A stretch of DNA of 64,000 nt, taken from contig NZ_ASTG01000003.1 of NCBI RefSeq assembly GCF_000412635.1, forward strand, positions 186,001 to 250,000, in the 5' to 3' direction. Below the pieces are notes generated by a model. The model was not told where the DNA came from. It saw nothing but the letters and a program-made list of their open reading frames with translations, and searched no databases. This document shows positions 17,260 to 26,378 of this stretch, piece by piece. Numbering within the stretch: position 1 is the stretch's first letter; every line of letters starts with the position of its first letter. The DNA comes from Sphingobium bisphenolivorans. Its GTDB lineage: Bacteria > Pseudomonadota > Alphaproteobacteria > Sphingomonadales > Sphingomonadaceae. The position numbers and the translations under genes are program-made.

Positions 17260-18321
17260 ATGTCGGCGACGATTGATCAGGAAAAGCTCCATGCCTTCGT
17301 TGGCAAAATGCTGGGCGATCTGGGCGGCGCGTTGAGCGTGCCGACCGCGCGCATCGGCTTCCGCCTGGGATTGTTCGATGCACTGGCGCAAGGTCCGGCG
17401 AGCGCGGAGGAACTGGCCACGCGGGCGGGCGGCCTGCACGTCCGCTATGTGCGGGAGTGGGCGTTGGCACAGGCGGCGAACGGCTTTGTCGATTTCGACG
17501 CTGGGGCTGACCGCTTCGCGCTGTCACCCGAGCAGGAGATGGTTTTCGTCAACCGCGACAGCCCGGTCTATCTCGCCGGCGCCTTTGAAATGGCTGCCGC
17601 CATGATCGAGGCCGAGCCGAAGGTGGAGGAATGTTTCCGCAACGGCCGGGGCGTCCGCTGGGGCGATCATGCCGGATGCCTGTTCTGCGCAACTGGCGCC
17701 TTCTTCCGGCCGGGCTATGTCAACAATATCGTACAGTCCTGGATTCCGGCGCTCGACGGGGTAGAGGCCAAGCTCAAAGCAGGGGCGCGGGTCGCCGACG
17801 TGGGATGCGGCGTCGGCTTTTCCACGCTGCTGATGGCGCAGGCCTATCCCGAAAGCCGGTTCACCGGCTATGACTTCCACGAACCCTCCATTGAGGACGC
17901 GCGGCGCCATGCGAGCGACCACGGGCTTGACGATCGCGTCCGCTTCGAAGTGTCGACGGCGAAGGAGATTCCCGAGGGCAATTATGATCTCGTCACCATG
18001 TATGACTGTTTGCACGACATGGGCGATCCGCGGGGCTGCGCGGCTCATATGCGGCGTATCCTGGCGCCCGGCGGCAGCTGGATGATCGTCGAGCCGATCG
18101 CGGGCGACAGCGCGCAGGACAATCTGAATCCGGTCGGCAGGCTCTATTATAATGCGTCGACCATGATCTGCGTGCCCACTTCGCTCGATCAGGAGGTTGG
18201 GGAAGGTCTTGGCGCGCAGGCGGGCGAGGCGCGGCTGTCCCAAATCGTGCGCGAAGGTGGCTTCATCTCCGTCCGGCGTGTGACCGAGGGGCCGTTCAAC
18301 ATGGTCCTGGAAGCGCGCTGA
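17260..18321 (+). CDS. class I SAM-dependent methyltransferase with N-terminal winged helix
   Basis: The ATG at 17260 after GGTGGAGGG is preferred over a TTG five codons earlier, giving 353 residues. An N-terminal dimerisation/winged-helix part (FDALAQGPASAEELATRAG) precedes a Rossmann methyltransferase domain with the SAM motif VADVGCGVGFSTLL, TGYDFHEPSIEDA and LVTMYDCLHDMGDP. The architecture resembles uncharacterised Rv2258c-like and O-methyltransferase-type enzymes. The methyl acceptor is unknown. It is followed tail to tail by the receiver gene. No operon partner is visible. Confidence 0.88.
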   Translation: MSATIDQEKLHAFVGKMLGDLGGALSVPTARIGFRLGLFDALAQGPASAEELATRAGGLHVRYVREWALAQAANGFVDFDAGADRFALSPEQEMVFVNRDSPVYLAGAFEMAAAMIEAEPKVEECFRNGRGVRWGDHAGCLFCATGAFFRPGYVNNIVQSWIPALDGVEAKLKAGARVADVGCGVGFSTLLMAQAYPESRFTGYDFHEPSIEDARRHASDHGLDDRVRFEVSTAKEIPEGNYDLVTMYDCLHDMGDPRGCAAHMRRILAPGGSWMIVEPIAGDSAQDNLNPVGRLYYNASTMICVPTSLDQEVGEGLGAQAGEARLSQIVREGGFISVRRVTEGPFNMVLEAR

Positions 18322-18699
18322 TCAGGCCGACGCTTCGGCGCTCAGCAATCGCTCCAGCGCGGCGAGCAGGATCATCGGCTGGAAGGGTTTGGCCATGCGC
18401 GGGGTGTCCCGATGCGGCTCGGCGAGCGACCAGTCATCATATCCTGTAAGGAAAAGATGGGGGACATGGCTTTTCGCCAATTGCTCCGCGAGCGTATAGG
18501 ACATCTGCCCGTGGAGGTTCACATCCAATATGGCGGCGTCAAGGCGTCCCTCTTCCGCAATGCACATGCCTTCCGACAGGGTGCTCACCGGGCCCAGGAC
18601 TTCGGCCCCGGCCTGATGCAGGACGCGCTTTATGTCCTGCGCGATGAAATATTCATCCTCGACGATGAGTATGCGCTTGTCCTTGAAGGTTTCACTCAT
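18322..18699 (-). CDS. single-domain response regulator
   Basis: The 125-residue receiver domain starts MSETFKDKRILIVEDEYFIA. The start at 18699 follows GGGGG; earlier in-frame GTG and ATG codons at 18720 and 18717 overlap the kinase stop. It has the acidic pair EDE, the phosphoacceptor Asp in LDVNLHG, Thr in LFLTGYD and Lys in MAKPFQP, so it should be phosphorylatable. There is no output domain. It follows the HWE kinase gene and is probably its phosphorylation partner, acting by protein contact or as a phosphate sink. Confidence 0.9.
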   Translation of the reverse strand: MSETFKDKRILIVEDEYFIAQDIKRVLHQAGAEVLGPVSTLSEGMCIAEEGRLDAAILDVNLHGQMSYTLAEQLAKSHVPHLFLTGYDDWSLAEPHRDTPRMAKPFQPMILLAALERLLSAEASA

Positions 18700-18716
18700 C
18701 GCAAGCCCCCATAGCA

Positions 18717-20063
18717 TCACTCGGCAGAGCCTGGACGGCCGTCCAACGGCAAAGAGATGGAGCAGCGTATCCCGCCACCCCGAAACTCAAGCATCGTCTC
18801 AGCACCCAGACGGTAAGGCAGCGCCTGCTCGATCAACTCCCGTCCAAAGCCGTCGCGAGCGGGATGGAGAACGATCGCGGGAACCCCCTGTTCCACCCAC
18901 CTTAGGTGAAGCCGGTTCGGGCGTCCTTGATCCAGATCGATCGACCAGGATATGTCGAGCCGCGCGCCATCGACCTTGAGCGCGCCATATTTGAGGGCGT
19001 TGGTCACCAGTTCATGCATCGCAAGGCCAAGCGTCTCGGCGACGTTGGAACTCAACAAGATGTCGGGGCCGCCGATGCGCACATTGGGACCGTCATGAAC
19101 GCCTACGCTCAGAAGTTCGTCGCGGATCAGGTCCTGCAGATCGACCATGCCCGCGGCGGTGCGCGCCACGATAACTTGCGTGCGGGCAAGGGCACCCAGA
19201 CGGCCCTGGAAATGATCGACCACCTCCTCCAGATCCTCGTTGGTGGCGACCGTCCTCGTAAAGACCGAGCGGACGACGGTCAGCATGTTGCGGACCCTGT
19301 GCTGCAATTCCCCGACCAGCACGCGCAGCCGATCCTCGCTCTGCCGCAACGCTTCTTCGGCGTGGCGTTGCTCGGTGATGTTCTGGAACAGCACGGCGAC
19401 CTTTCGCTCTTCCGGCTCGCCGACGCGGAAGGCATAGAGGTTGAATATGCGGTCGCCCAGCGCCGCCGAATCCTCCTCGAAGCGGAGGCTTTCGCCCGTG
19501 GTCGCGACGTGGGAATAGACGTCCATCCACTTCTGTTCGATCGCAGGGGCCATTTCCCGCATGGTGCGGCCGACCGCGTTGTGAAGGCCGTTATGCTTTT
19601 CGAAAGCGGGGTTCACCTCGATGAAGCGCCAGTCGACCGGCTCCCCATCCTCATAGATCAGTTGGATGATGCAATAGCCCTGATCCATCGACCGGAAGAG
19701 GTTGCGATATTTCTCTTCATCCGCGCTGCTCCGGCTTGCCGCCTGATCGCGTCCGATGCAGTGGGTCAGCCCTCCTTCGCCATAGGAAAAGCGCCAGGCG
19801 ATCAGCCGATGGTGGCCATCCTTGCATCGGAGACGGCAATCCATCGCATTTACAGCGTCCGACCATCTGGGCAGATCGTCAGGATGGATGATCGCGGAAA
19901 AAGGCTGATCGACCAGCTCGTCCTCGCCCCAGCCAAGGCTGCGTTCGAAGGCTGGGTTGACGCTGACCCATGTGCCGGCGCGCATCGATACGGTCGCGAG
20001 CAGATCGTCCGACAGGTCGTGAAAGCGCTGTAAAGCGGATGCGGAAAGCGGGGGGGCTGACAT
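18717..20063 (-). CDS. PAS-domain HWE-family sensor histidine kinase
   Basis: This 448-residue protein has no transmembrane helix, so it is cytoplasmic. Two PAS domains cover about residues 10-120 (PAFERSLGWGEDELVDQPF) and 130-255 (EVNPAFEKHNGLHNAVGRT). The dimerisation/phosphoacceptor helix is LQHRVRNMLTVVRSVF, with the phosphorylated His. The ATPase domain has the N-box ALKYGAL and the W-x-E segment LRWVEQG that defines HWE kinases, plus DGFGRELIEQALPY. The signal is unknown; a PAS ligand such as a flavin or oxygen cannot be read. It is cotranscribed with the receiver gene. Confidence 0.92.
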   Translation of the reverse strand: MSAPPLSASALQRFHDLSDDLLATVSMRAGTWVSVNPAFERSLGWGEDELVDQPFSAIIHPDDLPRWSDAVNAMDCRLRCKDGHHRLIAWRFSYGEGGLTHCIGRDQAASRSSADEEKYRNLFRSMDQGYCIIQLIYEDGEPVDWRFIEVNPAFEKHNGLHNAVGRTMREMAPAIEQKWMDVYSHVATTGESLRFEEDSAALGDRIFNLYAFRVGEPEERKVAVLFQNITEQRHAEEALRQSEDRLRVLVGELQHRVRNMLTVVRSVFTRTVATNEDLEEVVDHFQGRLGALARTQVIVARTAAGMVDLQDLIRDELLSVGVHDGPNVRIGGPDILLSSNVAETLGLAMHELVTNALKYGALKVDGARLDISWSIDLDQGRPNRLHLRWVEQGVPAIVLHPARDGFGRELIEQALPYRLGAETMLEFRGGGIRCSISLPLDGRPGSAE

Positions 20064-20162
20064 GTCCTATCCTCGACTGCGGCCAGTCCGACCATCGTCT
20101 TTTTGCGGTCAAATGCCAAGCCATGGACTGCCCTATGACGAGAATTTAAGGCGATCTGCGCT

Positions 20163-22079
20163 TCAGCCGCGCCATGGCGCCGTGACGATCATCAGCCTTG
20201 GGCCCGCCTGAGCCATCAGCGCGGCGCGAAGCTGTCTGGCGCGCCTGCCGTGCAGCAGACGCTCCCACCAGTGGCGGTGGACGCGTTCGGGCACCAGGAT
20301 CGCCACGGAACGCCCTGGCGCTGCGGCGTCGATCTTCTCGACCAGTTCGATCAGCGGCCCGCTCATCTGGCGATAGGCGGCGCGCAGGAACATGAGGCGG
20401 GGCGGCGTCATGCCAGCCGCTTCCACGGGTGCGGCGATCTCGCGCGCGAAGACATCCCTGATCCGCGCCAGGTCTTCCTCCGCCTCCGGATCGCGCAGCC
20501 TCAGCAGGTGCACCGCGACCACGTCGGGCGAAAGCGTGAGCGCGAAGCCCAGCGCCCGGTCGGTCATGCGGTTGCGTTCCTCATAGGCGACGAGCACCGT
20601 GGGCGCTTCCCTCTCCTCGATACGGAATTTTCCGGCCACGCTCAGCCGTCTCTCCACCCGCGCATAATAGCGGTGGACGCTGAGCAGGAGGACGATGGTG
20701 AGCGGCATCGCCAGCATCACGATCCACGCGCCTTCGGAGAATTTGGCGACGATGATGATGGCGAGGGCGATCAGCGTCGTGGCGGCACCCAGCGCATTCA
20801 TGGCGAGGCGCCGGCCTTGTCGGCCGACCCGGCGCCAATGCACGATCATGCCGATCTGGCTGATGGTGAAGGTCAGGAAGGCTCCGATGGCGAAGAGCGG
20901 GATCAGTCGATCGGTGATACCGTCAAACAGGACAAGCAGCGCCCCGCCGGTGATGGTCAGGAAGATCACGCCGACCGAGAAGACGAGGCGCCTGTCCGAC
21001 ACGGCGAAGGAGCGCGGCAGATAATCATCCAACGCCACCAGACGGCAGATGCGGGGAAAGGCGACGAAACTGGTATTGGCCGAAAGGCACAGGATCGCGA
21101 GCAGGCTGGTCATCGCGACATAGTAGAGGGGACCGCGGCCTGCGATTGCGCTCACCAGCTGGGACATGATGCTTTGATAGCCTGGCTGCGTTTGGTCCAT
21201 CGCGCCAATCTGATAGCCTTGGGCGAGGAGGGCGACGCCGGCGAGCAACATGCCCAGGGAAAGGCAGATGACGGTCAGCGTGGCGCGGGCCTGGCGCAAG
21301 ACGGGTTCCTTGAAGGCATCGACGCCGTTCGACACGGCCTCGACGCCCGTCATCGCCGTACACCCGGCCGCGAAAGCGCGCAGCAGAAGCCACAGGCTGA
21401 GCGTTTCCGTAGCGGGCGGCAGGGGGCGCGGTGCAACGACCGGAGTTGGCGCACCGCCGCTTAGATGAAGCTGGACAAGGCCATAGCCGATGATACCGAT
21501 AAAAGAGCACAGGAAGACATAGGTCGGCACGGCAAAGAGCCATCCCGCCTCCCGCGTCCCCCGCAAATTGGCCGCCGCCACCAGCGCCAATATGCCAAGG
21601 CACAGCCACAGCGTATAAGGATGCAGCGCGGGGTAAGACGAGGTGAGCGCCCCCACGCCGGCGGAGATGCCGACCGCGACATTCAGCACATAATCGATCA
21701 TCAGCGCGGCCGCAGCCAGCAGTCCGCCGCCCTTGCCGAGATTCTCTCGCGCCACCGTATAGGCGCCGCCATTGCTGGGATAGGCGAGCAGCGTCTGGCG
21801 ATAGGAAAGATAGAGAATGGCGAGCAGCCCGACGATCGGGGCGATGACCCATCCGACATGGTAGAGGCTGGCCGCGCCGAGCGGGATGAGAACCGTCAGC
21901 GCGGCTTCGGGCCCGTAGGAGGAGGAGCCGAGCCCGTCCAGCCCCATGGCCGGAACACCGGCCACCCATCCGATCTTGCGATCCTGATATTCGCGGTTGG
22001 CGAGTCGTCGTCCAAAAAGGAGGGTCAGGATCTTCATCGCGGAGCCAAACAACCGCCTTTGATCGGCTTTGGCTCCCAT
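20163..22079 (-). CDS. APC-family permease with C-terminal cytoplasmic domain
   Basis: This 638-residue inner-membrane protein has about 12 hydrophobic helices in residues 35-470 with the APC signature GLDGLGSSSYGPEA near residue 45. A soluble C-terminal part of about 160 residues (TVLVAYEERNRMTDRALGFA) resembles a universal-stress-like nucleotide-binding fold. It is a secondary transporter, probably of amino acids or a related cation; the substrate is not readable. The start is at 22079, with MKIL at 22037 as an alternative. It diverges from the antiporter gene. Confidence 0.88.
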   Translation of the reverse strand: MGAKADQRRLFGSAMKILTLLFGRRLANREYQDRKIGWVAGVPAMGLDGLGSSSYGPEAALTVLIPLGAASLYHVGWVIAPIVGLLAILYLSYRQTLLAYPSNGGAYTVARENLGKGGGLLAAAALMIDYVLNVAVGISAGVGALTSSYPALHPYTLWLCLGILALVAAANLRGTREAGWLFAVPTYVFLCSFIGIIGYGLVQLHLSGGAPTPVVAPRPLPPATETLSLWLLLRAFAAGCTAMTGVEAVSNGVDAFKEPVLRQARATLTVICLSLGMLLAGVALLAQGYQIGAMDQTQPGYQSIMSQLVSAIAGRGPLYYVAMTSLLAILCLSANTSFVAFPRICRLVALDDYLPRSFAVSDRRLVFSVGVIFLTITGGALLVLFDGITDRLIPLFAIGAFLTFTISQIGMIVHWRRVGRQGRRLAMNALGAATTLIALAIIIVAKFSEGAWIVMLAMPLTIVLLLSVHRYYARVERRLSVAGKFRIEEREAPTVLVAYEERNRMTDRALGFALTLSPDVVAVHLLRLRDPEAEEDLARIRDVFAREIAAPVEAAGMTPPRLMFLRAAYRQMSGPLIELVEKIDAAAPGRSVAILVPERVHRHWWERLLHGRRARQLRAALMAQAGPRLMIVTAPWRG

Positions 22080-22159
22080 TCCTTACCTGGGTTAGCGGAA
22101 AGATATCGGCAACTCGCCCGCCTCTGCACGCGTTTCAGCCAGCTGTTGGAAGGACGCGT

Positions 22160-23404
22160 GTGATCGGTGAGCCATTCTTTGGACTAGCGTCCTATCATGT
22201 CGCCCTGGCGACTATCGGCGGCGGGATCATCATCGCCTTCTGGCTGCCGCGCCTGTTTTCGGGACGGGAACCGGCGGCATCCTGGCTGCTGATCCTGGCC
22301 GGCCTGCTCGCCTTCACCCTGATGCCGGGAATGCCCGCCGCGCTCGATCCGCGCGTGCAGTCGAGCTTTTGGGAGCGAACCAGCGAACTGGCGGTGATCG
22401 TCGCGCTGTTCGGCACGGGCATCCGGATCGACAGGGTGCCGCGCTGGCGGCGCTGGCGGCCCGCGCTTCGGCTGCTGGTGCTGCTGATGCCGCTGACCAT
22501 AGCAGCGGTTGCGCTGCTGGGCTGGCTGGCGGCGGGCATGACGCTGGCGGGGGCGCTGCTGCTGGGTGCGGTGCTGGCGCCGACCGATCCGGTCCTGGCG
22601 GGCGACGTGCAGGTGGGGCCGCCGACGGAAGGGGGGGAGCATCCCGTCCGCTTCTCCCTCACGACGGAGGCAGGGCTGAACGATGGGCTGGCCTTTCCCT
22701 TCGTCTATCTCGCGCTGATCATCGCCGCGCAGGGTTGGTCACCCGCCGCATGGGGGCTGGAGTGGCTTGCGCGCGACGTCGTCTACCGGATCGGCATGGG
22801 CGCCGCGTCCGGCGCGGCGGTCGGGTGGGTGCTGGGCAAGGTCATCTTCGCCTTGCCGCGGGGCAATGTGCTGGCCGACACCAGTTCGGGCGTGGTGGCG
22901 CTGGCGGGCGTATTGCTCTGCTACGGCCTCGCGGAACTGGCGGAAGGCTATGGCTTCATCGCCGCCTTCGTCTGCGGCCTGATGCTGCGCCGGTCTGAGG
23001 AGGGGCACAGCTTCCATACCAAGCTGCACAGCTTCACCGAGGCGATCGAACATGCGTTGACGGCGCTGCTGCTGATCCTGATGGGCGGCGTCATCCCGCT
23101 GCTGTGGGATGAGCTGGGGTGGAAGGACGCGGCGATCGCAATCGGCCTCATCTTCCTGATCCGGCCGCTCTTTGGCTTTCTCTGCCTTGGCGGCACGGAT
23201 CTTCGTGGCCGCGATCGGGTGCTGGTCGCCTTTTTCGGGGTCCGGGGCATCGGGTCCATCTACTATCTGGCCTTCGCGTCCAGCCACGCCCACCTCACCA
23301 ATGAAGGAGAGCTGTGGGCGATCGTCACCTTCACCATCCTGTTGTCCACGATGGTTCACGGCCTGACTGCCGGAGCGGCGCTTGAGCGCACCACTGATGG
23401 ATAA
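22160..23404 (+). CDS. NhaP-type cation:proton antiporter
   Basis: This 414-residue membrane protein has about 12 hydrophobic segments. The motif LGAVLAPTDPVLAGDVQ carries the TDP unwound-helix signature of CPA1 antiporters, and LTTEAGLNDGLAFPF the conserved acidic transport site (ND). It would exchange Na+ or K+ for H+ across the inner membrane. The GTG start at 22160 follows GGAAGG. It is divergent from the APC permease and 13 bases upstream of a flavoprotein gene. No cytoplasmic regulatory tail is present. Confidence 0.9.
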   Translation: MIGEPFFGLASYHVALATIGGGIIIAFWLPRLFSGREPAASWLLILAGLLAFTLMPGMPAALDPRVQSSFWERTSELAVIVALFGTGIRIDRVPRWRRWRPALRLLVLLMPLTIAAVALLGWLAAGMTLAGALLLGAVLAPTDPVLAGDVQVGPPTEGGEHPVRFSLTTEAGLNDGLAFPFVYLALIIAAQGWSPAAWGLEWLARDVVYRIGMGAASGAAVGWVLGKVIFALPRGNVLADTSSGVVALAGVLLCYGLAELAEGYGFIAAFVCGLMLRRSEEGHSFHTKLHSFTEAIEHALTALLLILMGGVIPLLWDELGWKDAAIAIGLIFLIRPLFGFLCLGGTDLRGRDRVLVAFFGVRGIGSIYYLAFASSHAHLTNEGELWAIVTFTILLSTMVHGLTAGAALERTTDG

Positions 23405-23416
23405 TGCAGGCGACCG

Positions 23417-24400
23417 ATGGAACCGCAGCCCTCGACAAGCGCTGGCGCCTCTTGGAAAATGGATATTGCCGCGATGGATACAGCCCCTCTCGATTGTCTT
23501 GTCATCGGCGCCGGGCCGGCGGGCCTGACCGCCGCCATCTATCTGGCGCGCTTTTACCTTCGCATCCGGATCGTGGATGCGGGGAACAGCCGCTGCGCCA
23601 TGATCCCGCGCACCCGCAATCATGCAGGCTATCCCGGAGGGATTTCCGGCACGGAACTGCTCACGCGGATGCGGGAACAGGCGGCGGAGTTCGGGGCGGA
23701 GGTCACTGCCGGGCTGGTTGAGAAGCTGGAACGGCAGGATGACCTGTTCCTGGCCCGCATCGGCAATGAAAGCTTGCGCGCGCGCAGCGTCCTGCTGGCG
23801 ACCGGCGTCGTCAACAATCGCCCACCGATCGCGCCGGAGGTGCACGACGCTGCCCTGGAGCGCGGATTGCTGCGCTATTGCCCGATCTGCGACGGCTATG
23901 AAGTGACGGACCGCCGCATCGCGGTCATCGGCACGCGGACGCATGGGGTGAAGGAGGCGATGTTCCTGCGCACCTATAGCAGCGATGTGACACTGATCGC
24001 GCCGGACGGCGACCATGCGCTCGGCGAGGAGGAACGGGGCAGGCTGGCGGAAGCAGGCATCGCCATGCTCGACGGCCCCTGCGCCCCGCTGAGGATCGAC
24101 GGCGATCAGATCCTTGTGCCGACACCCGCGGGCATGGCACCTTATGACACGGTCTACCCGGCGCTCGGCTCGGTCATCCGGTCGGAACTGGCCATGGCGC
24201 TGGGCGCGGAGGGGAGCGAGGACGGCTGCCTGATCGTAGACAGCCATCAGCGGACCACCGTGGCGGGCCTCTACGCTGCTGGCGACGTCGCGAAGGGGCT
24301 GGACCAGATCAGCCATGCCATGGGGGAGGGCGGCGTCGCAGCCACCACCATCCGCAATGACCTTGCCGAAAATCGAGCGCTGTTCAGACGCCGATCATGA
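23417..24400 (+). CDS. thioredoxin reductase-like FAD/NAD(P)H oxidoreductase
   Basis: This 327-residue two-dinucleotide-fold protein has the FAD loop [16 protein letters not shown] after a 20-residue leader. The redox pair lies in YCPICDGYE, the CxxCDG arrangement of thioredoxin reductase, and the NADPH loop is [14 protein letters not shown], where the usual GxGxxA is altered. [15 protein letters not shown] closes the FAD site. It probably reduces a small protein or low-molecular-weight disulfide. An alternative start is the ATG at 23459. It may be cotranscribed with the antiporter. Confidence 0.9.
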   Translation: MEPQPSTSAGASWKMDIAAMDTAPLDCLVIGAGPAGLTAAIYLARFYLRIRIVDAGNSRCAMIPRTRNHAGYPGGISGTELLTRMREQAAEFGAEVTAGLVEKLERQDDLFLARIGNESLRARSVLLATGVVNNRPPIAPEVHDAALERGLLRYCPICDGYEVTDRRIAVIGTRTHGVKEAMFLRTYSSDVTLIAPDGDHALGEEERGRLAEAGIAMLDGPCAPLRIDGDQILVPTPAGMAPYDTVYPALGSVIRSELAMALGAEGSEDGCLIVDSHQRTTVAGLYAAGDVAKGLDQISHAMGEGGVAATTIRNDLAENRALFRRRS

Positions 24401-24726
24401 GCGAAAATGGATGTATCGCTTCTCCGACCGCTGTTTGATGGGCGTAAATAGCAGGATCGAAAGCCCGCAGCGGATCGCCTATCTTGCCAATAAACAAGAT
24501 TTAATCTCGGGTGCAGCCCTGTCATATGCCGTGATGGGGCAGGCGCTCACCGCCGATGCCAGATGGCAGGTAACCCCCTAATCCCCACCGGGTATCGGCG
24601 GACCAATTCCAGCGTCAGAATATTCCTGCGTGCTGACGCGTATTTTGCGACTTAACATTGATCAATAGGAATATTCGGAACGAGCGAGCGTCTGCCGAAT
24701 TCTTCTTCACAAAGAAGGAGATTATC
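24401..24726 (+). other. intergenic region, 326 bases
   Basis: No convincing gene was seen. GAATATTCCT (24618 region) and AGGAATATTC (about 24667) are a spaced inverted pair built on a palindromic core. An EcfG-like element (24668-24692) and the ribosome-binding site AAGAAGGAG sit at the right end. The left half could encode about 60 residues in one frame, but it lacks a good start. Confidence 0.4.
24668..24692 (+). promoter_or_regulatory. weak EcfG-like element
   Basis: GGAAT (24668-24672), 16 bases, CGTC (24689-24692): one mismatch in each half of GGAAC-N16-CGTT. It lies 35 bases upstream of the GTG at 24727. A second GGAAC lies inside the spacer. Confidence 0.25.
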
Positions 24727-25626
24727 GTGGCCACACGATTGAATGACGCGAGCACTGGGTCGCAATTTCTGAACCAGGAGTTTCAGCAGGAGCTGAGCCG
24801 ATGGAACAGGCGCCGCCTAGCGCCTGCCTTTCCCGATGACCTGACGCCGCACCTGTTCGACGCCGACCGCCGGATGCTGCGGCTCGAACATGGCTTTGTT
24901 GAGGAATTGCGAGCCGACGTGCGGGAGGAAGCCGCGAGTGCGCCCACCGATCCGGATGGCTTCATCGCCTGGTTCGAAGGGCTGAAGGAAAATGGACCGG
25001 GGCAGGGCGACCCGCTCTTTCCCTGGCTAGCCGATGTCGCCAGCCGTGACGAGATACGATGGTTCCTGGCGCAGGAAGCAGCGGGCGAAGCAGGGTTTGA
25101 CGATCTGGTCGCATTGACGCAGGTGAAACTGCCCGCTCGCCCGAAGCTCGAACTGGCCCGCAATTATTGGGACGAGATGGGGCGCGGCAATATCAAGGGC
25201 ATGCATGGCCCCATGCTGAGTCAGCTGGTGGCGATCCTCGACCTTGATGCGCGGATCGAAAATACCGTTTGGGAAAGCCTTGCCCTCGCCAATGGAATGA
25301 CGGCGATGGCGACCTCCCGCTGCTATGCATGGCATAGTGTTGGCGCGCTTGGCGTCATCGAACTCACCGCACCGGGGCGATCGGCCTGCACGGCGCGAGG
25401 GTTGAAGCGGATCGGCCTCTCCAATGCGGAGCGGCGCTATTTCGATCTGCACGCCGTACTCGACGTCAAACATAGCCGGGACTGGAATGACGAGGCGATC
25501 CATCCGTTGGTGGCGGAGGATCCGCGCCGGGCCACCGCAATGGCGGAAGGCGCGCTGATGCGGCTGCGATGCGGCGAGCGCTGCTTCGGTCGCTATCGCG
25601 CGCATTTCGGGCTGGGGCAGGGCTGA
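24727..25626 (+). CDS. haem-oxygenase-like iron-containing redox enzyme
   Basis: The GTG at 24727, six bases after AAGAAGGAG, gives 299 residues. The protein is all-helical and carries the haem-oxygenase-like diiron pattern: ARNYWDEMGRGN with Glu, IKGMHGPML with His, LGVIELTAP with Glu, and DLHAVLDVKHSRDW with His-Asp-His. These match the Haem_oxygenas_2 / HDO families, which oxidise amine or fatty substrates with O2. The substrate here is unknown. The stop overlaps the next start (TGATG), so it is coupled to an unusual receiver gene. Confidence 0.8.
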   Translation: MATRLNDASTGSQFLNQEFQQELSRWNRRRLAPAFPDDLTPHLFDADRRMLRLEHGFVEELRADVREEAASAPTDPDGFIAWFEGLKENGPGQGDPLFPWLADVASRDEIRWFLAQEAAGEAGFDDLVALTQVKLPARPKLELARNYWDEMGRGNIKGMHGPMLSQLVAILDLDARIENTVWESLALANGMTAMATSRCYAWHSVGALGVIELTAPGRSACTARGLKRIGLSNAERRYFDLHAVLDVKHSRDWNDEAIHPLVAEDPRRATAMAEGALMRLRCGERCFGRYRAHFGLGQG

Positions 25627-25976
25627 TGTCCGCCGAGCGCATCCTGGTGGTCGAGGATGACCCGATCTTGGCATCGATCATCGCCGAACTGCTGACCGAC
25701 GCCGATTATGAGGTGGATGGTCCCTATGCCAGCCTGTCGGATGGAGTCGCGGCGCTGGCGTCCGACTTTCCCGACGGCGCCGTTCTCGAAATCCGCCTCG
25801 GCGGGGGTGATGTCGGCATGCTGGCGGAAGACCTCAAAAGCTACGACATCCCGTTCCTCTTCTGCTCGGGCTTTGCCGACGATCGCTTGACCCGGCACCT
25901 GCCTGATGCGCCGTTGGTCCCGAAGGTGACGCTGAGCCAGACGTTGGTCCCCGTGCTCGACAAGCTGCTGCACTAG
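25626..25976 (+). CDS. receiver-domain protein with Glu at the phosphoacceptor site
   Basis: This 116-residue CheY-like domain begins MSAERILVVEDDP with the acidic pair, has Ser in FLFCSGF and Lys in LVPKVTL. The position of the phosphoacceptor Asp reads VLEIRLGG, so Glu replaces Asp. That substitution often mimics the phosphorylated state, so the protein may be locked active or purely structural. The other receiver in this window keeps LDVNL at this place. It starts inside the stop of the diiron oxidase gene. No output domain is present. Confidence 0.85.
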   Translation: MSAERILVVEDDPILASIIAELLTDADYEVDGPYASLSDGVAALASDFPDGAVLEIRLGGGDVGMLAEDLKSYDIPFLFCSGFADDRLTRHLPDAPLVPKVTLSQTLVPVLDKLLH

Positions 25977-26002
25977 AGGATCATCATGCTTGAGCGACCG
26001 TT

Positions 26003-26022
26003 ATCCCGGGCTTGACCCCGGA
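26003..26022. repeat. imperfect palindrome after the receiver gene
   Basis: ATCCCGGG, CTTGA and CCCCGGAT pair with one mismatch. This GGGCTTGACCC-type element resembles dispersed palindromes of sphingomonads and may act as a transcript end; there is no T-run. Confidence 0.4.
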
Positions 26023-26118
26023 TGCCGCTGCTCTGGCGACGTTAGAAAAGGTCAGGCGATGCTCTAGTAGCAGCCTACCCAACCATGTTCACTGAAATAT
26101 GCGCGTCAAGAAATCCGA

Positions 26119-26316
26119 TCAGGGTTTCTGATTGAAGTTGGGGCCGGTATGTTCGGTCGCCATATTGTTGCCGGTTGCCTGATCCTCATGCAGTTCCTCG
26201 CCATGCCAGACATTGCGGCCGACAAACACCAGCACGAACATGGCGAGAACGATCACGACAATGACGATGGCTGCGCGCCCCAATCGGCGGGAGGATGGCT
26301 GTCGGGGATCTTTCAA
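26119..26316 (-). CDS. small single-pass membrane protein
   Basis: This 65-residue protein has a basic N-terminus (PSSRRLGR), one strong transmembrane helix around residues 15-33 and a polar tail with GEELHEDQATG, probably periplasmic. The start is a TTG at 26316 preceded by AAAGGAAC about 7 bases away; no ATG is available. The function is unknown. It lies 62 bases after the YihY gene on the same strand and could share its transcript. Confidence 0.55.
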   Translation of the reverse strand: MKDPRQPSSRRLGRAAIVIVVIVLAMFVLVFVGRNVWHGEELHEDQATGNNMATEHTGPNFNQKP

Positions 26317-26378
26317 CGCTGAGTTCCTTTCGAGAATACCGTCATAATGGATCGGCTAGGCGGCTGGTTCCTGCAGGA

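Noticed and set aside
24315..24581. Possible 60-90 residue frame after the flavoprotein gene
   Set aside because: It overlaps the end of the flavoprotein gene, has no ribosome-binding site at a useful Met and has unusual codon use for this genome.
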